Origin: Pseudomonadota bacterium
GTDB taxonomy: Bacteria; Pseudomonadota; Alphaproteobacteria; Rhizobiales; Xanthobacteraceae
Reading direction: 5' to 3'
DNA: 64,000 bases
Assembly (NCBI GenBank): GCA_023451825.1
Contig: JAEXYA010000015.1
Location: forward strand, 1 to 64,000
A model generated the notes under the pieces. The model saw only the letters and a program-made list of their open reading frames with translations. It made no database searches and had not been told where the DNA came from. A program made the position numbers and the translations under genes. Positions 49,731-56,640 of this stretch are shown one piece after another (the first letter of the stretch is position 1; each line of letters begins with the position of its first letter).

Positions 49731-50819
49731 TCAGCCGCGCGACCGCGACCGGATCATGTAGCTGTCGAATGTGTGCTCGGCGACCTGCCACCACAGATAC
49801 TGATCGTTGCGATAGGCCTGCATCGCCTCGATGGTCTTCTTGAAGTCGGCGTTCTTCGCCGAGATCTCCGCCCACAATTCGTTGGTCGCCTTGAGGCAGG
49901 CGTCCATCATGTCGACGGGGTAGGGCTTGAGCTGGGTGCCGCTGGCGATCAACCGCTTCAGCGCGGCCGGATTGAGCATATCGTAGCGTGCGCTCATCCA
50001 CAGATTGGCATTGGCCGACGCATTGGCGAGCACCGTCTGATATTGTTTCGGCAGCTCATTCCATTTGGCGAGATTGACCATGTTGTGCAGCATGGCGCTG
50101 CCCTCCCAGAAGCCGGGATAGTAGTAGAATTTTGCCACCTTCTGCAGGCCGAGCTTTTCGTCGTCATAGGGGCCGACCCATTCCGCCGCATCGATGGTGC
50201 CTTTCTCGATCGCCGGATAGACGTCGCCGCCGGCCAGCTGCTGCGGCACCACGCCGACCTTCTGCAACACCTGGCCCGCAATACCGGCGATGCGCATCTT
50301 GAGGCCGTTGAGGTCGGCGACGGATTTGATCTCCTTGCGAAACCAGCCGCCCATCTGCGTGCCGGTATTGCCCGCGGGATGGCCGATCACATTGTATTTG
50401 GCGAAGAACGCATTGCCGAGCGCATCGCCGCCGCCCTGATACCACCAGGAATTCTGCATCCGCGTGTTCAGCCCGAACGGCGCCGCCGTATAGATCGCGA
50501 AGGTCGGATCCTTGCCGACATAGTAGTAGGCGGAGGTATGGGCGATCTCGACCGTGCCATTGGATGCCGCGTCCAGCGCCTGCAGGCCCGGCACGATCTC
50601 GCCGGCAGCGAAAGGCTGGATCTGGAATTTGTTGTCGGTCATCTCGGCGACCTGCTTCACGAACACTTCGGCGCCGCCATAGAGCGTGTCGAGCGATTTC
50701 GGAAAGCTCGATGTGAGCCGCCACTTCACTTCGGGCGAGGACTGCGCGATCGCCGGTGAGGCAACCGCGCCGACCGTGGCGCCGACGGCAGACATCTTCA
50801 GGAATTCACGACGTTTCAT
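49731..50819 (-). CDS. TRAP transporter solute receptor (DctP type), orphan
   Basis: Periplasmic receptor of a TRAP transporter, 362 residues. Twin-arginine signal MKRREFLKMSAVGATVGAVA. Family features: WRLTSSFPKSLDTLYGGAEV, GTVEIAHTSAYYYVGKDPTF, AAPFGLNTRMQNSWWYQGGG, LNGLKMRIAGIAGQVLQKVG and the long helix region near AEWVGPYDDEKLGLQKVAKF. It resembles receptors for 2-oxo or hydroxy acids of the TakP kind, bound as a carboxylate by the Arg in KMRIAG. GGGGAAACATC precedes the ATG at 50819. DctQ and DctM genes are absent from this window. Confidence 0.92.
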   Translation of the reverse strand: MKRREFLKMSAVGATVGAVASPAIAQSSPEVKWRLTSSFPKSLDTLYGGAEVFVKQVAEMTDNKFQIQPFAAGEIVPGLQALDAASNGTVEIAHTSAYYYVGKDPTFAIYTAAPFGLNTRMQNSWWYQGGGDALGNAFFAKYNVIGHPAGNTGTQMGGWFRKEIKSVADLNGLKMRIAGIAGQVLQKVGVVPQQLAGGDVYPAIEKGTIDAAEWVGPYDDEKLGLQKVAKFYYYPGFWEGSAMLHNMVNLAKWNELPKQYQTVLANASANANLWMSARYDMLNPAALKRLIASGTQLKPYPVDMMDACLKATNELWAEISAKNADFKKTIEAMQAYRNDQYLWWQVAEHTFDSYMIRSRSRG

Positions 50820-51007
50820 GGATGTTTCCCCTGACCGGGCGATGTGCCCGTTATTGTTTGTTGTGGGGCAACTTTGACATGGCCATGCGCGCTGTAAAGC
50901 TGCGGTGCGGGATGAGGCGCCGTGGCGTCGCGAAGGAAGCGCGATCCGCGTCACTGCAATGCCGTAGCCGGTCTTGAACTCGCATCCATTCCGGGCCTAT
51001 TGGCCTG

Positions 51008-51709
51008 ATGGCGCTTCTTCTCATTCCCGGTTTCATGCTCGATGACGATCTCTGGCGCGATGTCGTGCCCGGCCTGCAGGCCTTTGCGCCGATCGTCCAC
51101 GCCGATACCAGCCAGGACACGACGCTCACCGCGATGGCGGCGCGGGCGCTGGCCGCCATGCCCCGGCGTTTCGCGCTGATCGGCTTTTCCATGGGTGGCT
51201 ATGTGGCGCGCGAGATCGTGCGGCTGGCGCCCGAGCGGGTCTCCGCGCTGGTCCTGATCGCCACCTCGGCGCGGGCCGATACCGCCGCACAGAAGCGCCG
51301 CAAGGCCATGGCGGTGGCACAGATCGCCGAGGCCGGCTTCGGCGGCCTCAGCCGCGCCGGCGTTGTCCCGTCACTGCATCCCGACCGCAGCGGGGACGAC
51401 GCCCTGATCACCCGCATCCAGGCCATGAGCGCGCGTCTCGGCGGCGATGTGTTTCGCCGGCAGGCGTTGCTTGACCGGGCAGGCGAGGCGGAGCCGCTCG
51501 GCGACATCGCCTGTCCCACGCTGATCATCGCCGCCCGCGCCGACCGGCTGCGCTCGGTTGCGGAATCCGAAGAGCTGCATGCAGGCATCGCGGGATCGGA
51601 GATGGTGGTGATCGAGACCAGCGGCCACATGATCCCGATGGAGGTGCCGGATCAGCTCTCGGCGATCATCGCGCCATGGCTGGTGAAGGTGACAGGCTCC
51701 GATGGCTAG
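51008..51709 (+). CDS. alpha/beta hydrolase
   Basis: Hydrolase of 233 residues with the full catalytic triad: Ser in LIGFSMGGYVAREI (nucleophile elbow), Asp in IIAARADRLRSV and His in ETSGHMIPMEVPDQ. LLIPGFMLDDDLWRDVVPGL carries the oxyanion region. The short cap domain (about 120-165) gives no clue to substrate. Starts at ATG 51008 close to the family N-terminus, without a strong ribosome site. Its last four bases overlap the convergent 189-aa gene. Confidence 0.9.
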   Translation: MALLLIPGFMLDDDLWRDVVPGLQAFAPIVHADTSQDTTLTAMAARALAAMPRRFALIGFSMGGYVAREIVRLAPERVSALVLIATSARADTAAQKRRKAMAVAQIAEAGFGGLSRAGVVPSLHPDRSGDDALITRIQAMSARLGGDVFRRQALLDRAGEAEPLGDIACPTLIIAARADRLRSVAESEELHAGIAGSEMVVIETSGHMIPMEVPDQLSAIIAPWLVKVTGSDG

Positions 51710-52275
51710 CGCGGACAGTCTCTCGGCAGCAGGCCGGGAGGCGGCAACGGCAGCGTCGGCCTGACGTCATTGTCGGTGCGCCATCCCGCCGGCCGCACGT
51801 CCTGGAGATTGATCTGGTTCAACATCGTGGGCGACAAGTCGTCCGAGAGAACGATGGGCATCCAGCCACGTTCGGCGAGGCCCAGCAGCCGCTGATACCA
51901 GCCCGCATAGTCATAACTCCAGCCTTCGCCCTGGCGGGCGAGCGTCGCGAAGCGGATAATGAATTTATCTGCCAGCGCGCGGGCATCATCGGTCTCGGCG
52001 TCCCGCCAGTCGAAATAGTGATTGTCTGAGCCGGTCGTGTATCTGGCGATCAGATCCTTTGCCGGCGAGGCGTCGTCGAGCCCGATATCGCTCAGATAGG
52101 CGCCGTGATCGCGATAGAACAGGGTGTCCGGACCGATACAGCAGCGCCAATAGCTGCCGCTTGCGGAGAGATAAGGCATGGCGCGGAGCTTCTGATAACC
52201 GCGGCGGTGCAATTCGCCCACCATGGCAAGCACACGCACTGCGCGGCGGATGGTGGCGTCGGGATGTCGCGTCAT
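51706..52275 (-). CDS. hypothetical protein, 189 aa
   Basis: Soluble protein with a basic helical N-terminus (TIRRAVRVLAMVGELHRRGY), then QKLRAMPYLSASGSYWRCCI and FYRDHGAYLSDIGLDDASPA. The middle is rich in aromatic residues (DNHYFDWRDAETDDARALAD, GEGWSYDYAGWYQRLLGLAE) and the end is Pro/Leu-rich. I recognise no family. Codon use and the absence of stops support a real gene. The ribosome site is weak. Downstream neighbour of the 58-aa DNA-binding candidate, on the same strand, 87 bases apart. Confidence 0.6.
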   Translation of the reverse strand: MTRHPDATIRRAVRVLAMVGELHRRGYQKLRAMPYLSASGSYWRCCIGPDTLFYRDHGAYLSDIGLDDASPAKDLIARYTTGSDNHYFDWRDAETDDARALADKFIIRFATLARQGEGWSYDYAGWYQRLLGLAERGWMPIVLSDDLSPTMLNQINLQDVRPAGWRTDNDVRPTLPLPPPGLLPRDCPR

Positions 52276-52362
52276 GAATGTGTATCGAATTCCAATAAGG
52301 GTATGCAGACGGGAACCGCCCGTGGGCTGAGCGGGCGGCGCGCGGGCGCGATCGACGAGGTG

Positions 52363-52539
52363 CTAGTCTTCCTTCACCTCCCGGATCCCGAGCTTGTTCA
52401 CGCGCGTCCGCACAGCGAGGGGCGAGCGCTTCATGCGCAGCGCGATCTCGTTGAGGCTGCGGCCATTGGCCAGCTGCAGCTTGAGCTCCTCGTCCTGCTG
52501 CGCGGTCCAGGCATTGTCGGCGGGGTCGTGGATTTTCAT
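52363..52539 (-). CDS. 58-aa Myb/GcrA-like HTH protein
   Basis: Short gene below common length cut-offs. The product reads MKIHDPADNAWTAQQDEELK, then LQLANGRSLNEIALRMKRSP and LAVRTRVNKLGIREVKED. The pattern W-T-x(3)-D-E-x-L, then G-x-S-x(2)-E-I-A, then R-S-x-x-A-V-R-x-R-x(3)-L is that of SANT/Myb or GcrA-type helix-turn-helix domains, which bind DNA. GGA stands nine bases before the ATG at 52539. It lies upstream of the 189-aa unknown gene and might regulate it. Confidence 0.75.
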   Translation of the reverse strand: MKIHDPADNAWTAQQDEELKLQLANGRSLNEIALRMKRSPLAVRTRVNKLGIREVKED

Positions 52540-52671
52540 GGGGTATTATCCAAATGCGGGGTGAGGTCGCCATGGCCGGCGATCGGGCCTGTGGTGGAAA
52601 TGTCGTCGTTCAGCGCGTATGATCGTCCCACGAATTATCGTGCATTGTCATTCCAGAGCAGAGGACCCGCC

Positions 52672-52860
52672 ATGGCTTCCACCGTCGATCATAGCCTGAA
52701 AGAAGCCCCCGTTCACAGCGAGGATCGCGGCTATGGCGCCATCGTCGCCGGCGTGATCGCGCTGCTGTTCCTCGGCTTCGTCGTTCATGCCGCCACGCTG
52801 GCGCCGCCGGCCGACGCAGGCAAGGCGCCCGCCGCCGCGGCGCCTAAAGCGGCGCACTAG
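52672..52860 (+). CDS. 62-aa single-span membrane protein
   Basis: Hydrophilic start (MASTVDHSLKEAPVHSEDRG), one helix (AIVAGVIALLFLGFVVHAAT, about 23-42) and a short Pro/Ala/Lys-rich outer tail. GAGGA six to eight bases before the ATG at 52672 supports it. Family unknown. Confidence 0.7.
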   Translation: MASTVDHSLKEAPVHSEDRGYGAIVAGVIALLFLGFVVHAATLAPPADAGKAPAAAAPKAAH

Positions 52861-52894
52861 TCCTCTCGCTGAATGGCGTCCAAACGCCGCTGCC

Positions 52895-52945
52895 GTAGGA
52901 TGGGTATCGCTCCGGCGCTGCGCGCCTCCGCTCAATCCATCCTAC
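52895..52945. repeat. palindrome of the GTAGGATGG family, copy 2
   Basis: Perfect arms GTAGGATGG (52895-52903) and CCATCCTAC (52937-52945); the inner part GGTATCGCTCC is shared with the element at 5418-5453. Just downstream of the 62-aa membrane protein gene. Confidence 0.8.
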
Positions 52946-53038
52946 ACGCGACGTCGCGGCCGACACGAATTCGCCTCGGGCGCGGAACCAACTGGCCTGT
53001 CTGGTCATTTTCGTTCCGTTGGGACTGAGGAGGATGCA

Positions 53039-53266
53039 ATGAGAGGACCAGTACAGTGTCCGGACTGCGGTGAGGCGCGCGCCTTTGCGGGTTATCTGAC
53101 GGACGGTGGCAATTCGGGCGAGGAAGCGCGGCTCTTCATCTGCCGGGATTGCAATGTCACCGAGAAGGTGGCGGTGGATGAAGAGGGATCGATCATCTTT
53201 GAACGACTGGACGCCGTGATCCCGGCGATGATCAGCCGGTCACAAGCAACAATAGGGCCCGCCTAG
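53039..53266 (+). CDS. 75-aa zinc-ribbon protein
   Basis: Small protein with two CxxC knuckles: VQCPDCGEARAFAGYL and FICRDCNVTEKVAVDE, a zinc-ribbon spacing. The C-terminal half is helical (DAVIPAMISRSQATIG). AGGAGG six bases before the ATG is an ideal ribosome site. Probably binds Zn and a nucleic acid or protein; no family name recognised. A terminator hairpin overlaps its stop codon. Confidence 0.75.
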   Translation: MRGPVQCPDCGEARAFAGYLTDGGNSGEEARLFICRDCNVTEKVAVDEEGSIIFERLDAVIPAMISRSQATIGPA

Positions 53267-53282
53267 TGCGGGCTTTTCTTTT
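53257..53282 (+). terminator. rho-independent terminator
   Basis: Stem GCCCGC (53257-53262) and GCGGGC (53268-53273), loop CTAGT, followed by TTTTCTTTT. It overlaps the stop codon of the zinc-ribbon gene. Confidence 0.85.
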
Positions 53283-53361
53283 GCGCGTGGCCGGGCATCG
53301 GAGGCCGGGAACGGTTCGCCGTATCCGGCCTTGTCCTTCGGAGAACCGAAGGATTCGAAAC

Positions 53362-53607
53362 ATGCGAAAATTCATCATTGCATCGGCGATCGTGCTGTTG
53401 AGCTCAGCGTCGGCTCATGCGGCACCCGATTATCCCTGGTGCCAGCGCACCAAGATGACGGGCGGCACGCCCGACTGTTCGTTCACATCGTTCAACCAGT
53501 GCCAGGCGTCGATCAGCGGCGTCGGCGGCGATTGCGTGCGCAATCCCTGGATGGCCTATGGCCGCTATCAGGACGAAGGCGCTCCGATGTCACGGCGAGT
53601 GCGGTAG
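53362..53607 (+). CDS. DUF3551-like small secreted protein
   Basis: An 81-residue exported protein. Signal MRKFIIASAIVLLSSASAHA, then PDYPWCQRTKMTGGTPDCSF, TSFNQCQASISGVGGDCVRN and a short polar end. The YPWC...GG...DCxF-x-(S/T)-x-x-Q-C...G-x-GG-x-C pattern with four Cys is that of DUF3551, a family abundant in Bradyrhizobium relatives. Two disulphides are likely; role unknown. AAGGA precedes the ATG at 53362. Confidence 0.85.
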   Translation: MRKFIIASAIVLLSSASAHAAPDYPWCQRTKMTGGTPDCSFTSFNQCQASISGVGGDCVRNPWMAYGRYQDEGAPMSRRVR

Positions 53608-53719
53608 CGGCTGCGGGCAGGGCTCGCGCATGGCCGAGCGCGGGTGAGGAGAGTGCCCGGCCTGCATGGTTCGCGACGCCTGCTTCCGCCTTCGCTCGTC
53701 GAGCTTCGGCGGACAAGTC

Positions 53720-53808
53720 ACGGGCTCCTCACCATGGGGGCTACAGCGCCACACACTCCACCCTCATCCTGAGGAGCGGCCTTCTTAGGCCGCGTCTCGA
53801 AGGATGGA
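53720..53808. repeat. mosaic of dispersed palindromic elements
   Basis: 53761-53807 is a palindrome: CCCTCATCCTGAGGAGCGGCC then TTCTTAGGCCGCGTCTCGAAGGATGG, a common repeat of Bradyrhizobium and relatives. Just before it, GGGCTCCTCACCATGG (53722-53737) is a half of the same family in variant form. The 262-bp gap 53608-53869 holds no gene besides these. Confidence 0.7.
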
Positions 53809-53869
53809 TGCGATCTCATGCGGCAGCGCTGCGGCTTCGGCATCGAGTAGGATCATCGCATCGATGACC

Positions 53870-54202
53870 ATGAAACATCCGGTGACACCCGACGGCCGTT
53901 ACTTCGTCGTCCGCGGCCGCCTGTGGCGGCTCGCCAATCCCGGCCTTTCGCCATCGCGCAAGGACGAACTTATTTCGGAGTTGATGGCCGCCCGTCGCGC
54001 GGTCAAACAGGCCAAGGCTGACGATGACGCGGCCGCGGAGGCTGCCGCGCATCAGGCGGTGGATCAGGCCAAGCACGCGCTGGGTGAGCGCGGGCCGGTC
54101 TGGTGGAAGGATGGGGCTCCGGATTTCAACCGGCACCTGGTGAAGAACACGCTTTATGCAAGCTGGTACGCCGTGCTGCGGCGAGGGCCGGACGCCGCTT
54201 AG
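53870..54202 (+). CDS. conserved hypothetical protein, 110 aa
   Basis: Begins MKHPVTPDGRYFVVRGRLWR, LANPGLSPSRKDELISELMA, then an Ala/Lys/Asp helix (AKADDDAAAEAAAHQAVDQA) and GPVWWKDGAPDFNRHLVKNT. Proteins with this exact layout are widespread in alphaproteobacteria and are sometimes called biopolymer transporter Tol from the Ala-rich helix; that name is not supported by any domain seen here. Cytoplasmic. An ATG two codons upstream (53864) is equally possible. It is the last gene before an AT-richer insert. Confidence 0.8.
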   Translation: MKHPVTPDGRYFVVRGRLWRLANPGLSPSRKDELISELMAARRAVKQAKADDDAAAEAAAHQAVDQAKHALGERGPVWWKDGAPDFNRHLVKNTLYASWYAVLRRGPDAA

Positions 54203-54345
54203 TGAACTTCATGACATTTAATGTAATTAGGCGGCTGTCCAAGCGGTGCGCCTCTCCGAATGCATGTCCCAACTTTATGATTATTGCGCGCATCCTCAGA
54301 TTGAGTTTCTGCTCAGTCACCACAACTTTTATCGAAAGACAGAAG

Positions 54346-55404
54346 ATGCCGATTTATGAGTTGGACGGCGACGCGCTAAAGCCTCTCAAGGAGGTAACGT
54401 TCGTGTCCAAGAGTATCCTTGAGCAGGATATTCAGAAGGTTTTTCGATCGCAGATTCAAGCGATTGCGCCAGATACCTTCGTTTTGGCGGAGGAGTTCGG
54501 CGATTGGGCAGATTCATGGCGGAGCATTGATCTTCTTTGCCTAGATAAAGAAGCCAATTTGGTTGTGGTCGAACTCAAACGCACACAAGATGGAGGACAC
54601 ATGGAGCTGCAGGCCATCCGCTATGCAGCGATGGTCAGCAAAATGACTTTTGTAGACGCCGTGGCTGCTCACACCAAATTCCTACAGCGTAGAGGTCATG
54701 ATGGGTCAGCGGCTGAGAGCGATATACTCGCGTTCTTAGGGTGGGATGACGTCAAGGGCAACGAATTCGGAAAAGACGTTAAGATAGTTCTCGTTTCGGC
54801 AGATTTTTCGAAGGAGATAACGACATCTGTCTTGTGGCTCAATGAACGTGATCTGGATATTCGTTGTGTGAGGCTGCGCCCTTACGAGTATGAAGGAAAA
54901 ACATTAGTTGATATTCAGCAATTGCTGCCGCTGCCCGAGGCGGCTGACTACCAAATACAACTTCGTAAAAAAGCCGCAGAAGAGCGAAAGGCAGAAGAAG
55001 GTGGTGCAGATTGGTCGAGGTACGATTTAACTATTGGCGATCAGAAATATTCAAAACTCTACAAGCGCCAATTGTTTCTTCTGGTGATTCAGGCCCTCGT
55101 TAAACGGGAGGTTCCTGTCACTGAATTGCAGAAAGTTCTTCCCGCCAGGAAATTCTTGGGGCTGCCTGGTGCGCTCGATGGCGCTTCATTTAGACAACAG
55201 GTTTCTGAAATAACGACACCAAACGGTGCAGCATATGATGTGCGCCGATTTTATATCGGCGATACAGAGATATTTCGTTCTAGCGGTCAGACGTGGGCGC
55301 TGAGTAATCAATGGTCGATTAAGTTTTTGCCGCAACTTGAGCAGTTAATGCAGAGGTATCCCGATGCGGATATGAGCTATAAGATCGTGAGCACTTCAGG
55401 GTAG
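54346..55404 (+). CDS. NucS-like PD-(D/E)XK nuclease-fold protein
   Basis: A 352-residue protein. The N-terminal half has a RecB/NucS-type nuclease core: E50 (LAEEFGDW), D62 (SIDLLCLD), E76-x-K78 (VVVELKR) and Q89 (ELQAIRYAA), the residues that bind metal in this fold. Residues about 130-200 continue the domain (DVKIVLVSADFSKEITTSVL). A charged helix (LRKKAAEERKAEEGGADWSR, about 206-225) leads to a C-terminal domain of unknown type (LYKRQLFLLVIQALVKREVP, KFLGLPGALDGASFRQQVSE). Base composition is visibly more AT-rich than its neighbours, with codons such as ATA, TTA and AGA. ATG at 54346 is the first after a stop-free non-coding-looking lead. Convergent with an ImmA/IrrE gene. Confidence 0.82.
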   Translation: MPIYELDGDALKPLKEVTFVSKSILEQDIQKVFRSQIQAIAPDTFVLAEEFGDWADSWRSIDLLCLDKEANLVVVELKRTQDGGHMELQAIRYAAMVSKMTFVDAVAAHTKFLQRRGHDGSAAESDILAFLGWDDVKGNEFGKDVKIVLVSADFSKEITTSVLWLNERDLDIRCVRLRPYEYEGKTLVDIQQLLPLPEAADYQIQLRKKAAEERKAEEGGADWSRYDLTIGDQKYSKLYKRQLFLLVIQALVKREVPVTELQKVLPARKFLGLPGALDGASFRQQVSEITTPNGAAYDVRRFYIGDTEIFRSSGQTWALSNQWSIKFLPQLEQLMQRYPDADMSYKIVSTSG

Positions 55405-55418
55405 TTGTCAGTGAACGT

Positions 55419-56204
55419 CTACTCCGCGCGATCGCCATCTTGAAAGCGATCGTAGATCGTGTCGCAGGTCTGACACATAAATTTATGTCCCACAGGAAAG
55501 ACGGTTGAGCGACCGCAACAGGTGCATGGATCGTTCAGGTAACTAATTTCGACGGGACGTTCGGTTGTAACTCTCTTAAATTCTTCCGCAAAATCTCGCA
55601 TCCGCTGACCTAGCTCAGCGCGTTGTCTGGGCCGGTCTATCTCAGCCACCAACTCTGCAAAATAAATCTCCGCGGATTGCTGGCTTATCCCAAAGCGGAC
55701 GGAGATCTCAGTTGCGGAGCATAGAGTTTTTGCAATCTTTTCATTGATGAGAAACGCGGGCGCAAAAACCTTGGCCTGATGCTCTGCTGACTCAAAAAAA
55801 CTCAGCCAGCCCGGAGTCTTGTTGCCGATCGTTCGGCGTGCCATTTTGGCGCCGTGTGTCATTGTTTCGTAGTGCATCACAGCGTGACCAAGTTCATGCG
55901 CGATCGTGTTTCTGGCGTAGCCGTCGCCCATGTACGCACGCTGATGTATTGTTCGTTTTATTGAGATAGTTATCGTCGTTCCGTCGTATGATGTCGTTCC
56001 ATCATCGAGGGCCATATCTCGATCCGAGACAATCGCGAGGGCAAGCCGTCTCTCGCCATTTACGGTCAAAACCGTGTGACGCTTTACACATTCAAGAATG
56101 TCAATTCTTTCATGATCGCTCACGCCATAATAGTCGCGCTGCCTCTTAGCTATCGCGCGGACATCTGAATTCTTGAGCGATTTGACCCTGTAGTCGTCAT
56201 TCAT
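55419..56204 (-). CDS. ImmA/IrrE metallopeptidase with C-terminal zinc ribbon
   Basis: Zinc peptidase of 261 residues. The active site is HELGH (103-107) in NTIAHELGHAVMHYE; E138 or E141 in FFESAEHQAKVFAPAFL can be the third ligand. ImmA/IrrE enzymes cleave or displace a paired repressor. Here the N-terminal 90 residues are not a helix-turn-helix. The C-terminus is a zinc ribbon: CTCCG (227-230) and CQTC (244-247). No repressor gene is adjacent. AT-rich like the convergent nuclease gene 14 bp away, so both probably arrived together. AGGA nine bases before the ATG at 56204 fixes the start. Confidence 0.88.
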   Translation of the reverse strand: MNDDYRVKSLKNSDVRAIAKRQRDYYGVSDHERIDILECVKRHTVLTVNGERRLALAIVSDRDMALDDGTTSYDGTTITISIKRTIHQRAYMGDGYARNTIAHELGHAVMHYETMTHGAKMARRTIGNKTPGWLSFFESAEHQAKVFAPAFLINEKIAKTLCSATEISVRFGISQQSAEIYFAELVAEIDRPRQRAELGQRMRDFAEEFKRVTTERPVEISYLNDPCTCCGRSTVFPVGHKFMCQTCDTIYDRFQDGDRAE

Positions 56205-56299
56205 TTTAGTGTTCCTAAAACGTTGTTTGACCCCCACATGTACTTTCAAATTTCAAACGCCAGCGTACGCTGGCCACGTATCGACACCCATCCAAAAAA

Positions 56300-56332
56300 T
56301 AGGGCGTGATTCCAAAGTGGAATCACGCCCTA
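56300..56332 (-). terminator. strong rho-independent terminator
   Basis: Perfect 14-bp stem, TAGGGCGTGATTCC (56300-56313) and GGAATCACGCCCTA (56319-56332), loop AAAGT. On the minus strand it is followed by ATTTTTTGG, so it ends the transcript of the 57-aa gene at 56340. Confidence 0.9.
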
Positions 56333-56339
56333 ACAGATT

Positions 56340-56513
56340 CTAATTCTCTTTACGGACGCCCTTGAAGGGAGTGCCGTCTTTCTTGCCGTCCATGAAGCGC
56401 CCCGTATCTGAGTCGCGCTTGGTCCAAGTCTCAGTTTTCGTGTTGTAAGTCTGCGACCGGTCTTTTACTGCGCCGTTGCGGTGCCCGTCGCCTTTGGGAG
56501 GATTTGTCGCCAT
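56340..56513 (-). CDS. 57-aa conserved small basic protein
   Basis: Reads MATNPPKGDGHRNGAVKDRS, QTYNTKTETWTKRDSDTGRF and MDGKKDGTPFKGVRKEN. Short proteins with GDGHRxGAV(K/R)xRSQ and DTGRFMD...FKGVRKE are conserved across many bacteria; function unknown. Lys/Arg/Thr-rich, no membrane part. AAAGGGA nine bases before the ATG sets the start. Monocistronic, ended by the terminator at 56300. Confidence 0.85.
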   Translation of the reverse strand: MATNPPKGDGHRNGAVKDRSQTYNTKTETWTKRDSDTGRFMDGKKDGTPFKGVRKEN

Positions 56514-56602
56514 CTTGATAGTTCCCTTTCTCATAACTTGCGTTCTGATTAAGTCGCACTCCAAAACAACTAAACCTCTTGCTGGTCGTTTCTTCTGGTG
56601 GT

Positions 56603-56628
56603 CAATGGCCGGGCAGGCCCGGCCATTG
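56603..56628 (-). terminator. hairpin after nrdJ
   Basis: Perfect 12-bp inverted repeat CAATGGCCGGGC (56603-56614) and GCCCGGCCATTG (56617-56628), 13 bases past the nrdJ stop. No T run follows on the minus strand, so it is a transcript-end structure rather than a classic terminator. Confidence 0.65.
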
Positions 56629-56640
56629 CTTCGTTTGATA

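Noticed and set aside
54203..54345. Integrase, tRNA or att site at the left edge of the AT-rich insert
   Set aside because: Neither a tRNA fold nor matching direct repeats at the two edges (near 54210 and 56560) could be found by eye.
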